This document shows positions 27,488 through 34,688 of a stretch of DNA of 55,006 bases, piece after piece. Both the position numbers and the translations under genes were made by a program. Positions within the stretch are counted from its first letter, which is position 1; the number at the start of each line of letters is the position of its first letter. This DNA is from Bacillota bacterium (lineage in GTDB: Bacteria; Bacillota; UBA4882; UBA8346): NCBI GenBank assembly GCA_023435225.1, contig JAEYRX010000076.1, positions 1 to 55,006 on the forward strand, given 5' to 3'. The notes beneath the pieces are model-generated. The model was not told where the DNA came from and did no database searches. It was given only the letters and a program-made list of their open reading frames with translations.

Positions 27488-29341
27488 TCAATAGTTAATT
27501 TGTTTTTTAGGAAATATAACGGTAATACGTGTACCCATTTGACTCATAATATCCAGCGTCCCCCGCAAATCTCTACTTACTAATGTTTTTACTAATGATA
27601 GACCCAGGGTTCCCATTGAAGATAGATTAGTATTTTCAAATCCTACTCCATTATCTATAACCTGCAAAATAACTTGCTTTTCATCATGGTGGAGATTTAA
27701 AATAATCTTTCCGGTCCCATCAGGGAAAGCGTGTTCAAAACAATTTGTAAGCAACTCATTGACTACCAAACCAAGTGAAGTAGCCAAACGATAAGAAACG
27801 TAAAGATCTTCAACATCAGTAATAATTTTAATTTGATGTAAATTATCCTTTTCGTAAAAATTAGCGACAATTAATTCGGTTAAATGGCGAAAATTTATTA
27901 ATCCAATGCCCTGTTCATCTTTGGATAATATCTCATGTACATTGGCGATGGTTTTAATTCTATCAATTACTTGCCATATGATTGTATCCAAATCTCTTTG
28001 ATTGTCTGATCGCAACTGCAATATCAGCATACTGATTATCGATTGTAAGTTGTTTTTGATACGGTGATGAGCTTCTTTTAACAAAGTTGACCGGCCCAAT
28101 AAACGGCTATTTTCAACTGCGATAGCCACTTGAGTCGCAAAAGTCATCAATAATTCAATATCTTCCTCTAAAAAATATTTTCGTTGGGAATAAAATACTT
28201 CGATAACGCCGCTTATTTTAGTACGTACTTTAATCGGCACACATACCATGGCTTTTACATTACAAGGCTGATTAAACAGGCGTTTCATTTCAAGTGGATT
28301 AATTGAATGGACAATCAGTGGTTTCCCTACTAATATCAGATCGTGAATAATTTCATTTCGCAACTCAACTTGTTGCATCTCTGGCGGCAAATGCTGAAAA
28401 CTTTCCACTATATTCATACTGGTTTCTTCTAATAAAATGATATTACTGCCGTCGGCTTTTGATGCCGCAGTAATTTTTTCAGCCAATAGATTTAATAGAT
28501 CTTGAAGTTCATATTCCGAAGTGAGTAATTCGGTAGAATGCAAAATAGTATCAAGAACGTCTTTAAATTCATCATCACTTGAATTTATGGTCTCCTCGCG
28601 CCCAAAATAACGCCCTAAGACTTTTTGAGGGTATCTTTTCGCGTAATCAATTGTAAAACAGTCGATAGTTCCACCATCTTTAAGAACGGTCACCCTATCA
28701 CTAATCTGCAAAATTTCATCCAATTTGTTGGAAAGATAGACCACTCCACCCCCTTTTTCTGAAAATTTCCGGATAATCCGGAAAAAATGCTGTTTTTTGG
28801 CTTCACTCAAATCAGCAGTCGGTTCATCCAACACAATAATTTTAGGATCCCGGGCTAATATTTTCATCAAGAAAAGAATTCGATATTCTTCCTGTTTTAA
28901 GTCGGAAATTAAACGATTCGGATTGAGGTTTATTTCATATTCATTAAAAAGTTCAATAGTCTTTTTGGTTAGTCGCTTATTTGAAATAAAAAATGAATCA
29001 AACCAAATGTAAAGAAACTCTTTAACCGTCAAATGAGGTATAAAACTATAACTGGTATTTTGAAATAAAACACCAATTCCTAGTGCTAATCGTTCTGAAG
29101 GTCCATTAATATCCGCTAAATGATTGTTTATATAAATTGTACCTTGACTAGGGCTATTTATTCCGGCCAAAATCTGTGCAAGGCCTGTTTTTCCGGCGCC
29201 GGATTCTCCCATAATCGCATGAATCTCATTCTTTTTTAAATCCAGATTAATTTCATTCCAGCCTTTACTAATATCGCTAATTCGTAAATTTTTAATTTTT
29301 AGGATATAATCTGTGTTTTCCAGAAGTTTATTAACTACCAC
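27488..29341 (-). CDS. Fusion of a degenerate sugar-ABC ATPase, a GAF domain and a HisKA_2 histidine kinase
   Basis: 617 residues in three parts. Residues 1-245 are an RbsA-like ABC domain with intact Walker A (GESGAGKT, 45-52), Q-loop Gln94 and Walker B (IIVLDEPTADLSE, from 168), but the ABC signature is lost (ISDLKQEEYR where RbsA has a signature) and the H-loop His is Asn205 (YLSNKLDEI). About 260-412 is a GAF domain. About 420-617 is a HisKA_2/HATPase kinase: EAHHRIKNNLQS (His425/426), N-box NELLTNCFEHAF, G-box DNGVGF. No membrane segment, so it is cytosolic. It probably binds but poorly hydrolyses ATP, and could dock onto a CUT2 permease in place of the ATPase to report transport state to the ANTAR regulator. 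GTG start with AGGAAG 8 bases upstream. Confidence 0.92.
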   Translation of the reverse strand: MVVNKLLENTDYILKIKNLRISDISKGWNEINLDLKKNEIHAIMGESGAGKTGLAQILAGINSPSQGTIYINNHLADINGPSERLALGIGVLFQNTSYSFIPHLTVKEFLYIWFDSFFISNKRLTKKTIELFNEYEINLNPNRLISDLKQEEYRILFLMKILARDPKIIVLDEPTADLSEAKKQHFFRIIRKFSEKGGGVVYLSNKLDEILQISDRVTVLKDGGTIDCFTIDYAKRYPQKVLGRYFGREETINSSDDEFKDVLDTILHSTELLTSEYELQDLLNLLAEKITAASKADGSNIILLEETSMNIVESFQHLPPEMQQVELRNEIIHDLILVGKPLIVHSINPLEMKRLFNQPCNVKAMVCVPIKVRTKISGVIEVFYSQRKYFLEEDIELLMTFATQVAIAVENSRLLGRSTLLKEAHHRIKNNLQSIISMLILQLRSDNQRDLDTIIWQVIDRIKTIANVHEILSKDEQGIGLINFRHLTELIVANFYEKDNLHQIKIITDVEDLYVSYRLATSLGLVVNELLTNCFEHAFPDGTGKIILNLHHDEKQVILQVIDNGVGFENTNLSSMGTLGLSLVKTLVSRDLRGTLDIMSQMGTRITVIFPKKQINY

Positions 29342-29363
29342 AAAAACACTTCCTGACTTAAAC

Positions 29364-29450
29364 TATTTGCGTTGTAACCGCAATTGTATGAAAAAATTAA
29401 CTATCCGCATATAGTATTAGGGATCTTAACTTAATTAATAACGCAAAAAG
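29364..29450. repeat. Palindromic repeat family 3, copy b
   Basis: 87 bp, ends TTTGCGTTGTAACCG and TTAATAACGCAAAAAG, inner block CATATAGTATTA shared with the copy at 9522-9636. It lies between fucU and the kinase fusion gene; on the minus strand TTATTA and TAATAC are 16 bases apart as in copy a. Confidence 0.7.
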
Positions 29451-29548
29451 CCTGACTTGTTAGAATATCAATTTAACAAATCACCGGATTTTCCTGCTGT
29501 AAAAAATTGGTGTAATAATTTAATTCTTCAAGTTAATTTATGACTAAT

Positions 29549-29980
29549 TTACTCTACTACAACACCTTTTTTCAGAATAATATTGGCATAAAGCGCCGAT
29601 TCACCGGTAGCCAACACTGCATACGCCTGTTTTGCTCTTTCATAAAAAGCGAACCGTTCCATATGTTCAAATTCTGCTGCTTTTGAGTCATATTTTTTGA
29701 CGATCGCCTTATATTCATCCCAGATCGGTGTTTTTACCGTATCTCCCGGAACGACTTCCATCAAAGACACCGGACTTATTACATATGGATCAAGCGGAAA
29801 AAACTTTAGGATGGCATCTAGTAATTCCGGTACATTATGCCCATCCGCCCTAACGATCCGTTGGGCTATGGATTCGGCCGGAAAATTGCCGTCGGCAATA
29901 ACCAATTCATCCCCATGTCCCATTTCCATTAAAATTTTAATAAGTTCCGGCGAGATTATTTTGGGAATTCCTTTTAACAT
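29549..29980 (-). CDS. fucU: L-fucose mutarotase (FucU/RbsD family)
   Basis: 143 residues from the ATG at 29980, like E. coli FucU (140). The start MLKGIPKIISPELIKILMEM and the catalytic-region motif MGHGDELVIADGNFPAE are characteristic; YANIILKKGVV closes the protein. It interconverts alpha and beta anomers of L-fucose (RbsD relatives do so for ribose) and works as a cytosolic ring oligomer. AAAGGATG precedes the chosen ATG; the longer reading frame upstream runs through a fragment of repeat family 3 and is not coding. It is separated from fucI by about 14 kb, but supplying the beta anomer from the importer to FucI makes sense. Confidence 0.92.
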   Translation of the reverse strand: MLKGIPKIISPELIKILMEMGHGDELVIADGNFPAESIAQRIVRADGHNVPELLDAILKFFPLDPYVISPVSLMEVVPGDTVKTPIWDEYKAIVKKYDSKAAEFEHMERFAFYERAKQAYAVLATGESALYANIILKKGVVVE

Positions 29981-30001
29981 AACAATCATCCTTTTTTTCA
30001 G

Positions 30002-30035
30002 TTTTTTGCGATGTAACCGTAAACACAAAAAGCTT
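30002..30035. repeat. Probable fragment of repeat family 3 (copy c)
   Basis: TTTTTTGCGATGTAACCGT then AAACACAAAAAGC just upstream of fucU resembles the left end (TTTTTGCGTTGTAACCGT) and right end (CGCAAAAAG) of family 3 with the centre deleted. Confidence 0.45.
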
Positions 30036-30050
30036 TTTTTTAAAAAGTTG

Positions 30051-30105
30051 CCCCCATACTCAGCTGTTTCCTAATATTATTTAATTAATGTATTTAGTAT
30101 GGGGG
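30051..30105 (-). terminator. Long hairpin between the aldo/keto reductase and fucU, possible attenuator
   Basis: Exact 10-base arms CCCCCATACT (30051-30060) and AGTATGGGGG (30096-30105) with a 35-base AT-rich loop. On the minus strand it is followed by CAACTTTTTAAAA, a weak U-run, so it may partly stop transcription before fucU. Confidence 0.45.
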
Positions 30106-30163
30106 TGTAAAACATAACACCTATATGATTAAAACGAAGGGAGGAGTATTGCCATTTTAAAAT

Positions 30164-31201
30164 TTAAATCGCTGTAATTTCTCCATTCAAATCCCACAAG
30201 TCTTCCCAGCCTTTGGCGCTTTCCCAGAGGAATACCTGGCCTTTAATTAACCGACAATTTTTATCAATCGCCGCAATTTCTTTCATTTCTTCATCAGTCA
30301 ACGGATCGATTACCGAGCACATTAAATTACTCAAATACTCATTACGGTAAATAGAAAACGGGATCGGTATCTGCCCGCGTTGAACTGCCCACTTGATACA
30401 GATAATCGCCGGATGAACATTATGACGTTGGGCGATTTTAACGATAACCGGATCTTGGATGTCTACCGTATCTGTTTCCGTTTTATCACGATCCGGACGG
30501 GTTGGGGAACCGATCGGGCAAAATCCAATCGGAACAATACCATTATCAACTACAAACTTGAAGAACTCCGGTTGCTGAAAATGAGGGTGTAATTCCATCT
30601 CGTTGCAGGCCGGTTTAATCTTAGCATCCCTTAATAATAATTTCATTTTCGGAATAGTCATATTAGAAGTACCGATATGTTTCACCAGGCCGGCATCAAC
30701 CAAACGCTCCATTTGACGCCAAACTCTAATGTACTCTTCATGAATATAAGGGCGGGCATGAGGGTCCCGTGAGTCTCCGCTCACTCCCGGAGCATGATAA
30801 TTAGGAAACGGCCAATGGACTAAATAAAGGTCGAGATAATCCAGTTTTAAATTTTTTAAAGTCTTGGCGCAGGATATTAAAACATCACCATCGCCATGCA
30901 TGTCGTTCCACACTTTCGAAGTAATCCAAAGTTCTTCCCGCTTGATACCGGCTTTCATCACTTCCTGAAGAGCTTGACCGATTAAATGCTCATTCCCGTA
31001 TACGGAGGCGCAGTCAATATGACGATAACCTACGGAAATTGCCTCTTTTACGGCTTCTGCAATTTGCTCCGGACTGAAACGATCAGATCCAAAGGTCCCC
31101 AATCCAACCGCAGGAATTTGTGCTCCGGTATGAAGAGTTCGTTTGGGGACTTTATTCGGATCAACTCCATCGTTTGCAATAAATGCATTTAAGTTACTCA
31201 T
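30164..31201 (-). CDS. Aldo/keto reductase
   Basis: 345 residues, AKR superfamily (beta/alpha)8 barrel. The catalytic tetrad is visible: Asp in HIDCASVYG, Tyr in SVYGNE, Lys in ITSKVWND and His in LVHWPFP. The usual N-terminus GAQIPAVGLGTFG is preceded by about 28 extra residues, and the protein has an unusually long insert after HWPFPNYHAPG. NAD(P)-dependent reduction of a carbonyl, or oxidation of a sugar, is expected. It lies between KbaZ and fucU in the sugar cluster, so a sugar or lactaldehyde (a product of fucose breakdown) is a plausible substrate, but not provable here. Confidence 0.9.
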   Translation of the reverse strand: MSNLNAFIANDGVDPNKVPKRTLHTGAQIPAVGLGTFGSDRFSPEQIAEAVKEAISVGYRHIDCASVYGNEHLIGQALQEVMKAGIKREELWITSKVWNDMHGDGDVLISCAKTLKNLKLDYLDLYLVHWPFPNYHAPGVSGDSRDPHARPYIHEEYIRVWRQMERLVDAGLVKHIGTSNMTIPKMKLLLRDAKIKPACNEMELHPHFQQPEFFKFVVDNGIVPIGFCPIGSPTRPDRDKTETDTVDIQDPVIVKIAQRHNVHPAIICIKWAVQRGQIPIPFSIYRNEYLSNLMCSVIDPLTDEEMKEIAAIDKNCRLIKGQVFLWESAKGWEDLWDLNGEITAI

Positions 31202-31237
31202 TAAAAATTCCTCCAGTATTCATTATTGTATCAATTT

Positions 31238-31355
31238 AAGGGAGTTTCATAATTACCTTTATTGAGTTTTCGATACAATATATAGTGAACAACCCAGATG
31301 AAGCTATCAATATATTGTATCGAAATGTTAAACTATTTAATTATGAAAATCTCTC
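31238..31355. repeat. Palindromic repeat family 1, copy C
   Basis: About 118 bp with ends AAGGGAGTTTCATAATTACC and TTAATTATGAAAATCTCT, nested inner repeat CGATACAATATATAG / CAATATATTGTATCG. Very similar to copy B, with paired changes (GGATAC...GTATCC in B, CGATAC...GTATCG here) that keep the stem intact. Confidence 0.8.
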
Positions 31356-31413
31356 AATCTTTAAAACATATTAAATTTCGGTTTCAATCACCTCTTATAA
31401 AAAGCTTAATGAT

Positions 31414-32748
31414 TCAGCCCAAACCGCAAGCCTCGGCATAAACTTTTGTTACTTGTTCATTAATAAAATGGTAAATTAAATCCAAAGGATTATTTTGAAT
31501 TTCACCAGTCCGGACTGCGCTGTATTGAATCGGCAAATATTGGTTTAGTAAAGAAAGCGGAGCTGGAAATCTGTTTAAATTACTTATTAAGCGTTCTAAT
31601 GAAGCCTGAATATCCGGTTGCCCCCAATAATAGCGAGACCGGTCACTAAAACTATATTTGCGGGCATAAGCCAAATAACGGCGGTCGCCGTGATAATATT
31701 TTTTCCAGTAAACAGGATTTTCCAGCATTACTTCATCAATGGTCTTCCGCAAATTTGATAAAGTCACCCCTTCTTGACCGGTAAGCCACTCAATCTCCAT
31801 CTGTTCCAAGGCGAAAACCGCTTCCCTAAAGGCAAAAGTATACCAGGGACCTACTTTCAATATGGCGAAATGATCTTTCACCAGTTCTTGAAGACCTTTG
31901 GCGGTTTGATAATCAGTGGAATGAGCTTCAAAAACCAGTTGCCGGTCTTTTTCAATAAACGCCGACAAGTCTTTGGCCTTATCATGATTGTAATCAAAAA
32001 CCGTATCGTCACCAAACTCCACTCCAGGCTGAACCACCAGAGCTATGACTCTATTCCAGGCTGATTGCAGATTTTTAGCATAAAAAGCTTCCCTGGTAAT
32101 TTGGATCGTACACTCGGCATCAGCAGTTTTGGTGACTTGCAGTGAATCTTCAGCTTCCTGAGCGCCGCCGGGAATTGGAACCTCGGTACCGATAACATAC
32201 AACGGTTCATGAGAATTACTCTGATTCTCAGCATAAGTCTTTTCAGCTACACTGCATAATTCAGCAGCTCTGTCTGCAATAATCTTATCCGGCAATGGTG
32301 TATTTTTTTCACCGGGATCGTCGGCACAACGCATACTGGCATCCAGATGAATTTTTGTAAAGCCGGCCACTACATAATCTTTGACCATGTCCCGGGCTTT
32401 TGCCATCGCGACTTCCGCCGGTTCATTCTGCCAGGCATTTGGGCCCAAATGATCGCCGCCCAATATGACCCGTTCCAAAGGCAAGCCCACTCTGGAAGCG
32501 ATCTCATAAACATATGACACAAAACCGGCAGGCGTCATCCCGGTGTATCCGCCGAATTGATTCACCTGATTGGAGGTAGCTTCAATTAAAATCGGTGAAT
32601 TATGGTTTTTAGCATAAACCATACAGGCTTCAATAACGAAACGATTGGCGGAACAAATCGAGTAAATGCCCACCGGTTTCCCCTCTTTATGGGAAGTTAC
32701 CACTTTGTAAAGTGCGCTATCTATGTAATTTAATTGATTAGTCATCAT
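31414..32748 (-). CDS. kbaZ: D-tagatose-bisphosphate aldolase, non-catalytic subunit (KbaZ/GatZ family)
   Basis: 444 residues matching the GatZ/KbaZ family along its length: PVGIYSICSANRFVIEACM, EATSNQVNQFGGYTGMTP, ILGGDHLGPNAWQ and KIHLDASMRCADDP. In enteric bacteria GatZ/KbaZ is needed for full activity and stability of the GatY/KbaY aldolase, encoded here directly upstream with an 18-base gap. GGAGGAG lies before the tandem ATG ATG start. A family 1 repeat follows the gene. Some GatZ-like proteins may have independent aldolase-like roles, but gene order favours the subunit role. Confidence 0.9.
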   Translation of the reverse strand: MMTNQLNYIDSALYKVVTSHKEGKPVGIYSICSANRFVIEACMVYAKNHNSPILIEATSNQVNQFGGYTGMTPAGFVSYVYEIASRVGLPLERVILGGDHLGPNAWQNEPAEVAMAKARDMVKDYVVAGFTKIHLDASMRCADDPGEKNTPLPDKIIADRAAELCSVAEKTYAENQSNSHEPLYVIGTEVPIPGGAQEAEDSLQVTKTADAECTIQITREAFYAKNLQSAWNRVIALVVQPGVEFGDDTVFDYNHDKAKDLSAFIEKDRQLVFEAHSTDYQTAKGLQELVKDHFAILKVGPWYTFAFREAVFALEQMEIEWLTGQEGVTLSNLRKTIDEVMLENPVYWKKYYHGDRRYLAYARKYSFSDRSRYYWGQPDIQASLERLISNLNRFPAPLSLLNQYLPIQYSAVRTGEIQNNPLDLIYHFINEQVTKVYAEACGLG

Positions 32749-32766
32749 GACTCCTCCATTAATAGT

Positions 32767-33630
32767 CTAAAACCAATCCGCTAGACCCGTACTTCCGCAG
32801 AGCCGTATCTTCTCACGGACAACAATTTTAACGGCTTCCTTGGCAGCTCCCATATAATTCCGAGGATCATTTTCCCGGGGATTTTTAGCGAAACTCTCCT
32901 GGATGGCTTTAGCCATCGGAATTTTCAATTCAGTAGCAATATTTATCTTGCAGATACCCCTTCGGATAGCTTCCTGAACGCTTTCATCCGGAACTCCGGA
33001 AGCGCCATGGAGCACCAGAGGTAAAGATACCAAATTTTGTATTTCAGTTAGACGTTGGAAGTCGAGTTTCGGTTCCCCTTTATATTCCCCGTGAGCAGTA
33101 CCGATAGCAACCGCTAAGGTGTCAATCCCTGTTTTTTCAACAAAATCCTTAGCTTCTTCCGGTACTGTAAAAGTAGCCTCTCGCTCATCAACAGTTAGTT
33201 GATCTTCTGTCCCGCCAATCCTGCCGAGTTCGGCTTCGACTGCCACTCCGGCCGACTTAGCCACTTCAACAACTTTTTTTACCATGGCTATGTTTTCGGA
33301 ATACGCCAATTTGGAAGAATCAATCATCACCGAAGTATAACCGTATTGAATACATTGAACAATGGTCTGAAAAGAACTGCAATGATCAACATGAAGCGCA
33401 ATCGGAATACGATAAAAATCGGCAGCGGTTTTAACAATTGCTCCAATATAAGGGATACCCGCATGTTTCAGAGTTCCCGGAGTAGTTTGGATCATCACCG
33501 GCGCTCTTTCTTCCGCAGCGGCTTCAACAACCGCCTGAACGGTTTCTAAGTTATGTACATTAAAGGCTGCTACGGCTATGCCTTTTTTTTGGGCCATTGT
33601 AATAAATTCTAGAGGATTCATCAACGCCAT
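32767..33630 (-). CDS. Class II ketose-bisphosphate aldolase (GatY/KbaY/FbaA family)
   Basis: 287 residues, typical for GatY/KbaY. Metal-binding and catalytic elements: ALHVDHCSSF (catalytic Asp and zinc His), EAELGRIGG, GTAHGEYKG (zinc His) and LVLHGASGVPD (zinc His). Zn2+-dependent aldol cleavage of tagatose 1,6-bisphosphate or fructose 1,6-bisphosphate to dihydroxyacetone phosphate and glyceraldehyde 3-phosphate. Pairing with KbaZ favours tagatose-1,6-bisphosphate. It begins 7 bases after the dehydrogenase gene, in one operon. No phosphofructokinase or tagatose-6-phosphate kinase gene lies in the cluster. Confidence 0.9.
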   Translation of the reverse strand: MALMNPLEFITMAQKKGIAVAAFNVHNLETVQAVVEAAAEERAPVMIQTTPGTLKHAGIPYIGAIVKTAADFYRIPIALHVDHCSSFQTIVQCIQYGYTSVMIDSSKLAYSENIAMVKKVVEVAKSAGVAVEAELGRIGGTEDQLTVDEREATFTVPEEAKDFVEKTGIDTLAVAIGTAHGEYKGEPKLDFQRLTEIQNLVSLPLVLHGASGVPDESVQEAIRRGICKINIATELKIPMAKAIQESFAKNPRENDPRNYMGAAKEAVKIVVREKIRLCGSTGLADWF

Positions 33631-33637
33631 CTGATTA

Positions 33638-34678
33638 TTATCCTTTCAAAAGTATTTTGCCTTTGACTTTACCGGGAACAGCCAAATCATCAAAAGCATT
33701 ATTAATTTTGGAAAGCGGTATTATCCGATCGACTAGTTCATTAAACCGAAGTTTACCTTTTTGAAAATAGTAACCAGTCATCTCCCATTCTCTACCGGGA
33801 AAAGGAGCCGAATAGGACATCCAGGAACCGCGGACAGTCAACTCTTTTCGATTTAGATGTTCAAATTCTCCAGGCGCTAAAGTAATCGGCCGTGAAGGTG
33901 TACCGATAAACATTACATTTCCTTTGTTACCGGCTACTTCCAGACTTAATTTCTCAGTGAATTCTATCCCGGCGCTTTCGATTACCATTTCAAATCCTCG
34001 TCCAACCGTTAAATCTTGTATATGCTCTTTAAAACCGGCTTCACCGGTATTGATACAAAAATCAGCGCCATATTCCTTGGCTAGTTTAAGCTTCTCGGGA
34101 TCGATATCCAAGGCGAATATACGCTTTGCCCCTAAAATCTTGGCAAATTGTAACGCCAACATTCCGATTGTTCCGCAACCTACGATGGCCACGTCGCTAC
34201 CGCCACGGAAATCCATAACTAATAATCCATGTAAGGATACAGTCGCCGGTTCAAAGAGCGCCCCCTGCTCAAAAGTTACCTTATCCGGTAATTTAACCGC
34301 ATTAATTGCCGGCATTTTAACAAATTCAGCCCAACTGCCGGGAACCCGTGAACCGATAAAGCTATAATTTTTACATTGCGAGTACCAGCCTTGCCGGCAA
34401 TCCGCACACTTCATACAGGGAATCAAAGGAGCTCCGGCAATACGTTCACCTATTTTGACATTGGTTACCTCCCGGCCAACCTCGACAACTTCACCGGAAA
34501 ATTCATGTCCCAATACAATCGGGTAAAAATGAGCGCCGTTTCCCAGAACGCGAGGAAGGTCGGAACCGCATATACCGGTTGCCATAACCTTTACTAAAAT
34601 CTCTTGTTCGTTAATCCTGGGCGTTTCAAAATCAGTGTAACGCAAATCTCGAGACGCATATAATACCGCTGCTTTCAT
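33638..34678 (-). CDS. Zinc-dependent polyol dehydrogenase (GatD/sorbitol dehydrogenase-like)
   Basis: 346 residues, medium-chain dehydrogenase. Catalytic zinc ligands Cys in ATGICGSDLP and the GHEFSGEVVEVG motif; structural zinc cysteines in CMKCADCRQGWYSQC. The Rossmann NAD site appears as VAIVGCGTIGMLALQFA with Asp in FALDIDPEK, favouring NAD over NADP. This resembles galactitol-1-phosphate dehydrogenase and L-threonine/sorbitol dehydrogenases. Beside a kinase and a tagatose-type aldolase it probably oxidises a hexitol or hexitol phosphate to a ketose. The gene starts 10 bases after the FGGY kinase stop. Confidence 0.9.
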   Translation of the reverse strand: MKAAVLYASRDLRYTDFETPRINEQEILVKVMATGICGSDLPRVLGNGAHFYPIVLGHEFSGEVVEVGREVTNVKIGERIAGAPLIPCMKCADCRQGWYSQCKNYSFIGSRVPGSWAEFVKMPAINAVKLPDKVTFEQGALFEPATVSLHGLLVMDFRGGSDVAIVGCGTIGMLALQFAKILGAKRIFALDIDPEKLKLAKEYGADFCINTGEAGFKEHIQDLTVGRGFEMVIESAGIEFTEKLSLEVAGNKGNVMFIGTPSRPITLAPGEFEHLNRKELTVRGSWMSYSAPFPGREWEMTGYYFQKGKLRFNELVDRIIPLSKINNAFDDLAVPGKVKGKILLKG

Positions 34679-34688
34679 TGCCTTCCTC

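Noticed and set aside
29981..30028. N-terminal extension of fucU (MCLRLHRKKLKKRMIV)
   Set aside because: It reads through a repeat family 3 fragment; the ATG at 29980 has the ribosome binding site and matches the family start.
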